Shown here one piece after another: positions 50,521 through 61,342 of a stretch of 64,000 bases of DNA. The notes under the pieces are model-generated. The model did no database searches and had not been told where the DNA came from. It saw only the letters and a program-made list of their open reading frames with translations. The translations under genes and the position numbers were made by a program. The DNA lies in NCBI GenBank assembly GCA_037953745.1, contig JBAKBP010003119.1, positions 62,001-126,000 on the forward strand. Reading direction: 5' to 3'. Position 1 is the stretch's first letter. The number at the start of each line of letters is the position of its first letter. Source of the stretch: Lithodes maja. Lineage: Eukaryota; Arthropoda; Malacostraca; Decapoda; Lithodidae.

Positions 50521-50615
50521 TTCGCACTTGTCTATAATATTCGCACTTGTCTATAATATTCGCACTTGTCTATAATATTCGCACTTGTCTATAATATTCG
50601 CACTTGTCTATAATA
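50521..50615. repeat. 19-bp minisatellite, 5 copies
   Basis: Unit TTCGCACTTGTCTATAATA, five identical copies. Confidence 0.95.
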
Positions 50616-50771
50616 TTCTCTTGATAATTTGTAATGAATTGGGTTGATATTATGGAGTCTATACTATCATCTTGCGCTTTTGGCATTTGTGTCCTTCACT
50701 CTAAATTAATTACCATGATTTGGCTTACATTAACCGTGTCTGGCGCCGCGGGTGGGTCTTTTTGACTTACG

Positions 50772-51133
50772 TTAAGGGGTAGTACTCGCTTTTTTCTGGA
50801 CTCCCTTCTCCCTCACGTCTAGCATTTTAGTTTTTAGGTTTTAAGACGTTCGTTCCGTTAGTTTGGCGATGTTGAGACCTTTCGCCCGTATTTTTTTTTT
50901 GGTCAATATTAAGACCTTTCGTGCCCTTTAGGTTTCGAATTTTTGCTGGCGAGCGAGAGCGAGCCTCTAATTTTAGAAGGAATCGGCCTTCGACCGGGAC
51001 ATTTTTCTACCGAAAAATGTACAAATTTATCTTGAAAGGGGGTCTAGGGGGTGTTTTTCTAACCTTGATGGAGGTCTAGCGAGGAAACTAATAAATAAAT
51101 AAATAGACAAAAAACAAAGTACTACCCCCTTAA
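50772..51133 (+). mobile_element. Family B MITE
   Basis: TTAAGGGGTAGTACTCGC to AAGTACTACCCCCTTAA; TTAA both ends; GGCGAGCGAGAGCGAGCC core and GGAATCGGCCTTCGACCGG hairpin region. The right TTAA is shared with the next element. Confidence 0.85.
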
Positions 51134-51541
51134 CCGTATCTAGGTGCAGGGCGGGCATTTTTGGAACACCACCCTTTTTCACTCCAATGATTTGGAGATT
51201 TTAAAATGTTTCACCTAATTTGTTCGGCGATTATAAGACATTTAATCCGATTCACAGGTCGATTTTTTGGGTGGCGAGCAATAGCGAGCCTACAATTTAG
51301 AAGCCGGTATATTTTTCTACCAAATAACGTACATATTTATCTTGAAGAGGGTCTGGGTGGCGCTTTTGTTTGTTTGTTTTTGTTTGTTTTTTTTCTTTAA
51401 GGGAGTCTGGGGAGGCATTTTTCTAAGTCTAGGGGGAAACTAAAATACATTGGTCGACAATGGCAACAACAATCAAAACCCTCCATTATAATATAACCAA
51501 ATATCATAATAACCCCAGAGTGTTGGACTACATAGTGTTAA
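51130..51541 (+). mobile_element. Family B variant
   Basis: TTAACCGTATCTAGGTGCAGG at the left; TTGGAGATTTTAAAATG, GGTCGATTTTTTGGGTGGCGAGC and AATAGCGAGCC follow the B order with different ends. Right boundary TTAA at 51538-51541 is shared with the next B copy, though the last 100 bp are not B-like. Confidence 0.5.
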
Positions 51542-52034
51542 GGGGGTAAGTACTTGGTTTTTGGTCTATATAATTTCTTTATTTCTTTATTTTTTAGTTT
51601 CCTCGCAAGACCTCCATCAAGCTTAGAAAAACACCCCCTAGACCTCCATCAAGCTTAGAAAAACACCCCCTAGACCTCCATCAAGCTTAGAAAAACACCC
51701 CTAGGCCTCCATCAAGCTTAGAAAAACACCCCCTAGACCTCCATCAAGCTTAGAAAAACACCCCCTAGACCCCCTTTCAAGATAAATTTGTAATTTTTTC
51801 GGTAGAAAAATGTCCCGCCGAAGGCCGATTCCTTCTAAAATTATAGGCTTGCTATCGCCTGCCAGGAACAAATCGACACCTAAAGGGCACGAAAGGTATT
51901 AACATTGACAGAAAAATGAGGCGAAAGGTCTCAAAATCGCCAAACTAACGGAACGAACGTCTTAAAACCTCAAAACTAATATGCTAAACATGAGGGCGAA
52001 GGGGGTCCATAATTAACGAGTAGTACCCCCTCAA
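51538..52034 (-). mobile_element. Family B MITE with internal 32-bp array
   Basis: TTAAGGGGGTAAGTACTTGG at the left and GTAGTACCCCCTCAA (TTAA mutated to TCAA) at the right. The usual single CCTCCATCAAGCTTAGAAAAACACCCCCTAGA segment is present five times (51609-51767), so the element is about 125 bp longer than normal. Confidence 0.85.
51609..51767. repeat. 32-bp array within a B element, 5 copies
   Basis: Unit GACCTCCATCAAGCTTAGAA plus AAACACCCCCTA; one copy has GGCCTCC and lacks a C. Confidence 0.95.
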
Positions 52035-52074
52035 GCAAGTATAGGTTCTCACACTTTATTCCTTATAGATACAG

Positions 52075-52440
52075 TGTGTCACCCCTAGCTACCTCGGTAA
52101 CTCAAAAAGGGCTGGAGCAAATGGGCTGTAACTTTCCACACCTATTCCCTGGCTCTGACTCTTCCCAAATGTTGAATAAATTAGCTCGATTCCTCTAGTC
52201 CATTTTGAGGTTTCCACACCTATTCCCTGGCTGACTCTTCCCAAATGGTGAATATATTAGCTCGATTCCTCTAGTCCTCTATTAGGTTTCCACACCTATT
52301 CCCTGGCTGACTCTTCCCAAATGGTACATATATTGGCTCAATTCCTTTAGTCCTTTTTGAGGTTTCCACACCCATTCCCTGGCTGACTCTTCCCAAATGG
52401 TTAATATATTTGCTCGATTCCTCTAGTTCTTTTTGAGTTA
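52075..52440. repeat. 77-bp repeat, 4 copies, of a CTCAAAAAGGGCTGGAGC family
   Basis: Unit begins TTTCCACACCTATTCCCTGG and contains GACTCTTCCCAAATGGTGAAT and GCTCGATTCCTCTAGTCC. The same sequence occurs once in the foldback at 53330-53549 and once at 59905-60080, so here it is another array grown inside a short element. Confidence 0.8.
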
Positions 52441-52496
52441 AGAGAAGCTGAGGTCACGATTTGTGCCCTACCTATAATGATGAAGGTATCTATCTA

Positions 52497-52735
52497 TATA
52501 TCTATCTATATGCTCAGGCCCAATCCCCATTTTCCCCTTTTTTTATTTTTATTTTCTATTTCATATATGTTTTTTTTTTTTTTTTTTGGGGGGTATCCGA
52601 CTCAAGACAGAGCAAGAACAGGGAAAACACAAAAACAACATAAAACAACGAACAAACACAGATAAAAACACAAATTCACACACATCTAGGTCACCCAGGA
52701 GAAGACCCAGAGACCAGGGTCACCAAGGTATAGTC
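52497..52735 (-). mobile_element. RTE-like LINE 3' UTR fragment
   Basis: Reverse complement of the 3' UTR at 6165-6364: (TATC)n, ATGCTCAGGCCCAATCCCCATT, then CGACTCAAGACAGAGCAAGAAC and ATCTAGGTCACCCWGGAGAAGACCC. A T-rich stretch replaces part of the hairpin. It is severely 5'-truncated. Confidence 0.85.
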
Positions 52736-52789
52736 ACACAAAATATATTAAGGGTGGATGGGCACATTTATTTTCTCATTTATGTGTTT

Positions 52790-53094
52790 TTTGTTATTAG
52801 TTTCTTCCCTAGACCTCTATCAAGCTTAAAAAAAAAAAAAAAAAAAAATCCTTCAAGATAAATTTGTTATTTTTGTCGATACGTTCCTCTTAAATTACAG
52901 GTTCTCTATCGCTCGCCAGGAAAAAAATCGACACCTAAATGACGCGAAAAGTCTTAATTTTGACAAATAAATGTGGTGAAAGGTCTTATAATCGCCAAAT
53001 TAATGAGCCAAGCGTAATCAAATGTGAAAACTAATGTGGCTAAATTAAACATGAGGAAAAAGAGGGCCCAGAAAAACTACCCATCTCCCCTTAA
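52790..53094 (-). mobile_element. Family B MITE, A-run replacing the left end
   Basis: TTTCTTCCCTAGACCTCTATCAAGCTT, a run of A at 52829-52848, then TCGCTCGCCAGG and GACACCTAAATGACGCGAAAAG to CATCTCCCCTTAA at 53091-53094. Confidence 0.65.
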
Positions 53095-53114
53095 CATCCT
53101 CTACGTATTTATCT

Positions 53115-53300
53115 TTCAAGATCCGATTACTCATTTATTGTTCTGTTTTCTGGCTACTCATAGACGATTTTCTTCAGATTAGGAAGAACATATGGAAGTC
53201 AGAGCTAAGGTTGAGATTGTCTTTACCCACATAATTCCCACAGATCCTTCCTAGACTGTATAAATTCGTCCAATGATAGCCAGAATAAACTGTCATTGCT
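53115..53300. mobile_element. Family D MITE, ends degraded
   Basis: TTTCAAGATCCGATTACTC, CTGGCTACTCATAGACGATTTTCTTC, CCCACAGATCCTTCCTAGAC and GATAGCCAGAATAAACTGTCA match the D order. Confidence 0.6.
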
Positions 53301-53329
53301 CGAATATGGCCAAAACAAGCAAAACCTTC

Positions 53330-53549
53330 ACTATCGGTAGCGCCAACGAACTTGACAATTTCCTTGACCCCTTAACTTCTCATAACTCAAAAGGGTCTAG
53401 AGCAAACTGGCTGTAAATATCCACACCTATTTCCTGGTGGACTCTTCCCAAATGATGGAAATGCCAGCCCGATTGCTTTCATTAATTTTGAGTTATAAGA
53501 ATTTAAGGGATCCAGATTATTGTCAAGTTCGCTGGCAGTACCTATACCA
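53330..53549. mobile_element. Foldback MITE with inverted repeats of about 60 bp
   Basis: GGTAGCGCCAACGAACTTGACAAT at the left pairs with ATTGTCAAGTTCGCTGGCAGTACC at the right, and CTTCTCATAACTCAAAA with ATTTTGAGTTATAAGAA. The centre holds the TCCACACCTATTTCCTGG sequence of the 77-bp repeat. TSD not resolved. Confidence 0.7.
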
Positions 53550-53689
53550 TTAAAGTAGACGTGCCGTTTTGCCCAACGTGTTATAATAATCCACCAGACT
53601 GTATACTGATAAATTATATTTACCGATTATTTACATATTGTGACATAGGCATTATTTATATTCATCACTAATAATGGTATTTATTCAGC

Positions 53690-54061
53690 TCCCCTCTCTC
53701 CCTCGTCCTCTGCTGTCTCTTCTTCTTCTTCTTCTTCTTCATGTCTTACTTCTTCTTCATGTCTCACTTCTTCTTCTTCATGTCTCTCTTCGCCACCTTC
53801 TTCTTCTTATTATTATTATTCTTCTTCTTCCTCTTCCTCTTCTCCTTTTTCATGTCTCCCTTTCTTCTTCTTCTTCTTCTTCTTCTTCTTCTTCTTCCTT
53901 CTTCTGCTTCGCCTTGGTGTTTGTCGACTGCTTTCTCAATTTCAGCGTGACGACCTCCACCTGCGCTCTCTCTCTCTCATTCTGTGTATGTATGTATGTA
54001 TGTGTATCTTCTCTCTCTCCCCTGTGTATCTATTTAACAACCTACCTCCATTCTCTCTCTC

Positions 54062-54111
<50 letters not shown>

Positions 54112-54235
54112 AGGTACAAAGGACTGTTCTCGCCAGATTAACGGGCTTCAGGGTTCACAAACCAAGAGAGAGAGAGAGAGAGAGTGTGTGAGTGAGAGAG
54201 AGAGAAAAAAGGGAGAGCGAGAGAGTTAAAAGGAG
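53690..54235. repeat. (CTT)n, (CT)n and (GA)n microsatellites
   Basis: (CTT)n with ATGTCTC interruptions at 53715-53900, (CT)n at 54053-54108, (GA)n at 54166-54235. Long frames on both strands are compositional. Confidence 0.9.
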
Positions 54236-54814
54236 TAGTTCGTATGTCAGAAACCTTGCGGTCCATTCCGGGTAGAATGGTAGATGCTGGAAGTGGAAAG
54301 AGGGAGATTGTTTAGTGCACTACACTCATTCCATGTACATACAGTAGTGTGCAAAATACTATCTACTCTCTTCTTGAACTGCTCTAGATACACACACACA
54401 CACATATATAATATATAACTATTCAAATAATACATTACAAGCGTAACAACCTAACTATCAACAAACATAACGACCTATAGGACTAAAACTCACATATCCA
54501 CTCAATAATATCCTTCTCCCGTGGATCAATATTGCGGGGAACGACACACTCTTTGGTGGCCGCGAAACCTTTAAGAGCTCAATCCGCTTTTAAATTTCAT
54601 CAAGTGAAGCCTGTGGTGCGTCCCCCTGACCCTTAATGAACCCCTGGACAAAGACCGCTCGTTAAAAGGGTGGAAGAATTAGGGAAGGACTTAGCGGTAA
54701 ATCTGGAGGTGAAAATGAAGTAGTGGAACGTAGAAGGGGGAGGAACGAAGAGGATTGAAATTAGTATATAGATAAGGCAAATACAGTATATATATGTATA
54801 TATATTTTCTAATT

Positions 54815-55600
54815 GGGTTAGAGAAAACCTTGTTACTTTCAATGCTTCCAAAACTAAATTCCTCCATCTGTCTACTCGTCGCCACCTTCCAGAAAACTAT
54901 GACCTATTCTTCAACAACGTACAAATTAACTAAATATTCTAAATATTCTTGGTGTCTCTTTATCTTCTGATCTATCTTGGAAAGATCATATTTCCACTCT
55001 TGCTAAAACAGCTTCCCAGAAGCTGGATGTACTCAACCGCCTCCGGGTTTTTTTCACCCCTGCGCAGCTTCTTGCTCTGTATGGGGGCACGGTGCGCCTA
55101 TGTATTGAGTGTTGTTCGCATTGTGTGGGCAGGATCCTCTCACACCGCACTTCTAGACAAAGTAGAAAAGAAAGCCTTCCGCCTCATTAACTCCCGTCCA
55201 CTCACCATTTCTCTGCAGTCGCTCTCTCTTCGCCGCAATGTTGCATTTCTCTCACTATTGTACCGCTATTACAATGATCAGTGTTCCTCAAAGCTCTCTC
55301 AGTGCATACTACCCCCTCTTCGTAGAACATGTAGCACCCGTCTTGCGACACAATCCCACTCCTACTCTGTACAGCTCTCCAACCCAAGAGTGAAACGTTA
55401 TTCTCAATCTTTCTTCTATTCAACAGCTGAGCTCTGGAACTCTTTCCCAGAATCAGTCTTTCTATCTTCCTATGACTTAAATTGCTTCAAACTCCGTGTG
55501 TCCAGGCATTTTGGTTCGAACGTCCCTTGATTTTGGCCCTGTCACTCTTTCAACTCTGGGGGAGACACTCGCTACAGGCAGTTCTTTCTCCCCTTAAAGC
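54815..55600 (+). mobile_element. Family J LINE, 3' fragment with frameshifts
   Basis: Coding blocks in order: RENLVTFNASKTKFLHLSTR, SWKDHISTLAKTASQKL, LRRNVAFLSLLYRYYNDQCS, STAELWNSFPESVFL and FRVSRHFGSNVP-type end at 55530, then the TTTTGGCCCTGTCACTC 3' UTR. At least two frameshifts. Followed by (TA)n at 55613-55685. Confidence 0.75.
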
Positions 55601-55976
55601 AAAGTAAAACAATATATACCGGTATATGCAGTATATATACAGTATATATACTGTATATACTGTATATATATATATATATATATACAGGAATCTACTAATG
55701 AGATATAATATAGTTGTCAACACCATAAAACCACCACAACACCATCCATTCAACACCAATCTCTCCCCGCCCCCCCCCCCTCCCCCCAACCCCTCCACCC
55801 TCGAGAAAGGCAGAGGTGGCGATATATACCGACAGACCAAAATATAAGGCTGAAGGTTCGTTGGACGCCTTTTAACAATTATCTGGCCGCCACTTCAGCA
55901 GATTCCCCCTTATTTAATTTTACCCTCAAGGCTCTCAGTAGATTGAGGCCTTTCTTCCCATTATTTTGGATATAAT

Positions 55977-56198
55977 TTAGCCTTTGAAGAATATGACGCA
56001 TTTTGACTGTTTGTTCTGGCTATTATTAAACGATTTCTTACAGTTTGGGAAGGATCTGTGGGAAAAATAAGGGTAAAGACTAAAGACTATCGCAATTAAC
56101 CCTCTGACTTTCATATACCCTTCCTAATCTGATTGCAATCGTCCACTAGTAGCCAGAAAACAGAAAAGAAATGCGTAATCGGATCTTAAAAGGGTTAA
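55977..56198. mobile_element. Family D MITE
   Basis: TTTAGCCTTTGAAGAATATGACGC at the left to CGTAATCGGATCTTAAAAGGGTTAA at the right. Central CGCAATTAACCCTCTGACTTTC. The left TTAA is mutated. Confidence 0.75.
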
Positions 56199-56199
56199 A

Positions 56200-56450
56200 C
56201 GATCGTATTCGGTTTTCAGCAGGAATAAAATAACGAGAGAGGCAGCGAACGACATGCTTATTTTCAGACGTTTCGACATGTTCAGGATCTCATTTTCGGC
56301 GATCTAAAAATTATAAAAAAGATAAATCACAATATTAGAACAATTTGTCATACATAATTAAAAACATTTCACAATGGATAAGATCTATTCAATTGACCAC
56401 TTGCGAGTTTCAGGCTATAAGGAAGTTGGAGCCGTGAACATCGATATTAA
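56200..56450 (-). mobile_element. Penelope-like arm with hammerhead-like block (inverted)
   Basis: On the minus strand: ACAAATTGTTCTAATATTGTG, then ATCCTGAACATGTCGAAACGTCTG. The GTCGAAACGTC string resembles the second half of a Penelope hammerhead, but the CUGANGA core is degraded to CCGAAAA. It matches 57825-57945 in the opposite orientation. Confidence 0.35.
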
Positions 56451-56850
56451 ATATATATGCAATAATAATGTACGGTTCTGATGGTACGGTATGTTGAATT
56501 GGGTTTTATGTATTTATATATGTACTACGACCGTATTTATATATGTACTACGACCGTATTTATATATGTACTACGACCGTATTTATATATGTACTTCGAC
56601 CGTATTTATATATGTACTACGACCGTATTTATATATGTACTTCGACCGTATTTATATATGTACTACGACCGTATTTATATATGTACTACGACCGTATTTA
56701 TATATGTACTACGACCGTATTTATATATGTACTTCGACCGTATTTATATATGTACTTCGACCGTATTTTAGCTGTAACTTATGTTAAATATCGTTGTCTA
56801 CAGCTCCAACTTCCTTATAGAACGAAACTCGGAAGTCGGCAACTGAAAGA
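56395..56850. repeat. Inverted repeat flanking a minisatellite
   Basis: GTTTCAGGCTATAAGGAAGTTGGAG at 56408-56432 is mirrored by CTCCAACTTCCTTATAGAACGAAAC at 56803-56827. The loop between them is largely the 23-bp array. Confidence 0.75.
56511..56763. repeat. 23-bp minisatellite, 11 copies
   Basis: Unit TATTTATATATGTACTACGACCG (written as TATTTATATATG + TACTACGACCG), exactly 11 copies, with TACTACG or TACTTCG variants in the order A A A T A T A A A T T. Confidence 0.95.
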
Positions 56851-56920
56851 CGGGCGACAGGAAATATAATATCTAACTTGGGTTAATTGTTAACTTTAAT
56901 GTGTATGGATTCGAGTGTCT

Positions 56921-57119
56921 TTAACTCTTTCATGATCCGATTGCAATTTTTTGTTCTGTCAATCATTAGTCGAATTTATTCAGATTAGGAAGGGTATATG
57001 GAAGTCTGAGGGCCTTGACCCTTATATTTCCCACAAATACTTTATAAAACTGTAATAATGAATATCTAATGATAGTCAGAATAAACTGTCAAAATGCGTC
57101 ATAATCTTCAGAGGGTCAA
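56921..57119. mobile_element. Family D MITE
   Basis: TTAACTCTTTCATGATCCGATTGC at the left to GCGTCATAATCTTCAGAGGGTCAA at the right (TTAA mutated to TCAA); clear D centre. Confidence 0.75.
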
Positions 57120-57149
57120 TTAATGTTTTTCATTTTCTATTCTACAGTA

Positions 57150-57790
57150 TGTGTATGAAGGAGACAAGGCGCAGGCTGCCTGTAACGAGTGTCTCCCCCA
57201 AAGCCAAAAGAGTGATAGAGAGCAAAATTCAAGGGACGTTGGGGTCAAAATGCCTGGGCACACGAACTTTAAACCAGTCTAAGTCATAGGATAAAGGAAA
57301 TATTGCTTGTGGGAGAGAGTTCCAGATTTAACTTGCTGAGTAAAAGAAAAACAGAAAAAGTGCTAATTCTTGGGTTGGAGAGCTGGATGGAATAGGAGTG
57401 GGACTGTGTTGAAAGGCGGGTGCATCACATTCGCCGCAAGTGAGGGGGTATGCACTGAGAGAGCTCTGAAGAACACTGATTATTGTAATAGCGATAGAAG
57501 AGTGAAATAGATGCAACATTGCGGTGCGGTGCGTAGAAAGAGATTGTAGGGAATTAGTAAGAGGAAGTGAGTTGATGAGGGGAGATGCTTTTGACTCTCC
57601 TCTTTCGAGCAGTGCGGTATGGGTGGATCCTCCCCACACATACCAGCAATACTTGATACAGGGGAGCACTGTGCCCCAATACAGAGCAAGAAGCTGTGCG
57701 GGGATGACAACCCACGGAGACGGTTGAGAACACCTAACTTCTGGGAAGCTGTCTTAGCAAGAACAGTAATATGATTTTTCTATGAAAAAT
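57150..57790 (-). mobile_element. Family J LINE, 3' fragment (antisense)
   Basis: The minus strand reads family J thumb sequence (KTASQKL-type, PYIKYCWYVWGGSTHTALL, LQSLS) through the C-terminus to CATTTTGACCCCAACGTCCC and the 3' UTR with GGGGGAGACACTCGTTACAGGC. Several frameshifts. Confidence 0.7.
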
Positions 57791-57799
57791 CGGATGAAA

Positions 57800-57945
57800 A
57801 ATATACTTAGTTCACTATATTGAAATTGCATCTTGATATCCAAGTATGACAAATCATTCTAATATTGTGATGACATCCTGCACATGTCGAAACGTCTGAT
57901 ACTAGAACATGTTCTTAGCTTCGTCTCTATTTACTTAACATGATT
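57800..57945 (+). mobile_element. Penelope-like arm with hammerhead-like block
   Basis: GACAAATCATTCTAATATTGTG then TGATGACATCCTGCACATGTCGAAACGTC. TGATGA, a GACAT/ATGTC stem and GAAAC followed by GTC are present; the first core base is G rather than C. It matches 56250-56340 inverted. Confidence 0.4.
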
Positions 57946-58240
57946 AGTATGTACTGTATATATAAAAATACTTATTTCCGCTTATCAGCTTAAATACGAC
58001 TATACTGTATATTCTACATGGCACACATTCAGTTTATAGTGTAGGTTGGATAAAATAAACTGTATGCCACTGATGTTACACCGGAGACTAAACTTCACCG
58101 TAATGAGGAGGTAATGTAGATGAATGACCCCGTTATGAGGCGAGGCGGCCAAGTTGCTGAGGAGAATTATTAAGACGTATGGCTGACTAATCTACTCACA
58201 TGGTAGAATTTATTTCGCTTTATCCGGACTTATTCGCAGC

Positions 58241-59139
58241 TTCTCGTTGTGTATGTGGGGCTATTGTATTCTCGTTGTGTATGTGGTGCTATTGTATTCT
58301 CGTTGTGTATGTGGGGCTATTGTATTCTCGTTGTGTATGTGGTGCTATTGTATTCTCGTTGTGTATGTGGTGCTATTGTATTCTCGTTGTGTATGTGGTG
58401 CTATTGTATTTTCGTTGTGTATGTGGGGCTATTGTATTATCGTTGTGTATGTGGGGCTATTGTATTCTCGTTGTGTATGTGGGGCTATTGTATTCTCGTT
58501 GTGTATGTGGGGCTATTGTATTCTCGTTGTGTATGTGGTGCTATTGTATTCTCGTTGTGTATGTGGTGCTATTGTATTCTCGTTGTGTATGTGGTGCTAT
58601 TGTATTCTCGTTGTGTATGTGGGGCTATTGTATTCTCGTTGTGTATGTGGGGCTATTGTATTCTCGTTGTGTATGTGGTGCTATTGTATTCTCGTTGTGT
58701 ATGTGGGGCTATTGTATTCTCGTTGTGTATGTGGGGCTATTATATTCTCGTTGTGTATGTGGGGCTATTGTATTCTCGTTGTGTATGTGGTGCTATTGTA
58801 TTCTCGTTGTGTATGTGGTGCTATTGTATTCTCGTTGTGTATGTGGTGCTATTGTATTCTCGTTGTGTATGTGGTGCTATTGTATTCTCGTTGTGTATGT
58901 GGGGCTATTGTATTCTCGTTGTGTATGTGGTGCTATTGTATTCTCGTTGTGTATGTGTGGCTATTGTATTCTCGTTGTGAATGTGGTGCTATTGTATTCT
59001 CGTTGTGTATGTGTGGCTATTGTATTCTCGTTGTGAATGTGGTGCTATTGTATTCTCGTTGTGTATGTGGGGCTATTGTATTCTCGTTGTGTATGTGGGG
59101 CTATTGTATTCTCGTTGTGTATGTGGGGCTATTGTATTC
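58241..59139. repeat. 28-bp minisatellite, 32 copies
   Basis: Unit TTCTCGTTGTGTATGTGGKG plus CTATTGTA. About 32 copies; the main variable base is G or T in GGKGCT, with rarer TGTGGCT and GAATG variants clustered near the right end. The 420-, 278- and 243-codon frames over it are a consequence of the repeat lacking stops, not genes. Confidence 0.97.
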
Positions 59140-59164
59140 GTACTGTGTTGTAAATTTATATATG

Positions 59165-59900
<736 letters not shown>

Positions 59901-59904
59901 CCAG

Positions 59905-60080
59905 AATTCGTTATCTCTAACCTCTGTGACTCAAAAAGGGCTAGAGCAAATGAACTATACATTTCCACACCTATTCCCAAGCAGTCCCTTCCCTATCTAT
60001 CTATCTATCTATTGCCTGACGCCGTGATCCCCGAACGGGTGTCCCTTCCCAAATGGTAGAAATGTTAGCTCAATTACTCC
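59905..60080. mobile_element. CTCAAAAAGGGCT-family fragment interrupted by a LINE tail
   Basis: GACTCAAAAAGGGCTAGAGCAAATG, TTTCCACACCTATTCCC and CTTCCCAAATGGTAGAAATG match the family at 52075 and 53330. A 47-bp insertion with a 10-bp direct duplication splits it at 59984-60050. Confidence 0.65.
59994..60040 (-). mobile_element. 47-bp RTE-type LINE 3' tail with 10-bp TSD
   Basis: (TATC)n followed by TATTGCCTGACGCCGTGATC and CCCGAACGGGT. Flanked by GTCCCTTCCC at 59984-59993 and 60041-60050. On the minus strand it reads CCCGTTCGGGGATCACGGCG then TCAGGCAA and (TAGA)n, parallel to the RTE 3' end at 6310-6364 (hairpin, GGGGAT, then -GCA and (TAGA)n). Confidence 0.7.
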
Positions 60081-60385
60081 AGGGGAGGCCACATAGGCAT
60101 ATGATAAGTAGTTGCTGGAACTCCTGTTTCTTTTGCCTGGCTTTCCTCTCTGTTTATATGTGTGCCTCATCTACAGAGAGAGTAATCCAGCTAACTCTCA
60201 CAAACACCTCCTCCTCCTTTTAATATCACTACACTTAACAAGCACACCTGTCATTTTCCAAAGCATCTGAATTACTTATTATGTACCTTGATTTTGGCTC
60301 TCTGTCACTCTTTCAACCATTGGGGGAGACACTTGTTACAGACAGCTTTGCCTTTTGTCTCCTTCATACTCATAGATAAGAAAGT
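60081..60385 (+). mobile_element. Internally deleted family J LINE
   Basis: 60081-60280 matches the family J 5' UTR at 14045-14240 (TGCTGGAACTCCTGTTTC, GTGCCTCATCTACAGAGAG, CACCTCCTCCTCC). At about 60285 it passes directly into the family J 3' UTR (CTTGATTTTGGCTCTCTGTC to TTTTGTCTCC). All of the endonuclease-RT coding region is missing. Confidence 0.75.
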
Positions 60386-60647
60386 CGTTTGTAAGTTATA
60401 GAGGTTAATGTTCTAGAGCTTTGGCTTACTTATTTGGAACAGGGTATAGAGGCCTTTCGTCCAGAAGCACCAATATGGCGCCCCAGGAAGCGGTTGTCCG
60501 GGTTCCAATAATGGCAGATACTGAAGATAAGGCAGCAGAGGAGAGACTATATTTACATTTTACACATTTTCTTTTTCCCCTACAACCCTCTGTCATTAAC
60601 TAAATATATAACCGGAAACTCAGTAAGAATGGGTTGGCATTTTAAAA

Positions 60648-60880
60648 ATGTGTGTGTGTGTGTGAGTGTGTGTGTGTGTGTGTGTGTATGCACCTGTGTG
60701 TCTATTTGTTTATATGTCTACCAACCTATTTATCTACCTATCTGTCTATCTATCTATCTATCAATCTATCTATCTATCGATATATCTATCTATCTATCTA
60801 TTGATCTATCCATCTATATCCATCGACCTACCTACCTCGCTCTCTCTCTCTCTCTTCTTCTTCTTCTTCTTCGCTATCCT
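60648..60880. repeat. (TG)n, (TATC)n, (CT)n and (CTT)n microsatellites
   Basis: (TG)n 60648-60688, (TATC)n with variants 60728-60820, then short CT and CTT runs to 60872. Confidence 0.9.
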
Positions 60881-61334
60881 TTCCTTCCACTTGTGACGCA
60901 TGTCGAGTATGAGCATGCTGTACAGAACGCCCAGTCAGGCCCCACTCTCGCTAGGATCGTCAGGGCAGGAACTTTGGCTGTAGTCTGTGTAGAGTTTCCT
61001 AACTCAGTTTATGTGAACCGTTGTACTATAAGTATTATCATTATGTATTTTGTTTTCTTCTAAGTCAACGAGTTCTATTTTATATCATTAGATATAAGTA
61101 TTGTGTGTGGGACTTATATGTAATGATGAGAGGAGAGAGAGAGAGATATTACGTAACGGGGATCAGTGAGTGCGCCACGCGGGCCGGTAGGCCTAATTCC
61201 CTCCTCCCTCCTCCCTTCCTCCCTTTCAGCGCGTGGGAAGTTCTTTGTCGATCCCAGATTGAGAGAGAATATGACGTCATGATTGCCAGTGGGCGGTCCT
61301 TAAGTAGTTTGAGATATGCCGCTAGAGGGCCGAG

Positions 61335-61342
61335 TATAAAAA
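61335..61342 (+). promoter_or_regulatory. TATA box of the LTR
   Basis: TATAAAAA in the context GCCGAGTATAAAAAGAGAGG, preceded by a GC-richer region (CACGCGGGCCGG). Confidence 0.5.

Noticed and set aside
53674..54141. 155-codon Leu/Ser-rich frame
   Set aside because: It is a translation of (CTT)n and (CT)n microsatellites.
54475..54670. Possible LTR-retroelement polymerase fragment
   Set aside because: A few suggestive residues only, no catalytic motif in any frame.
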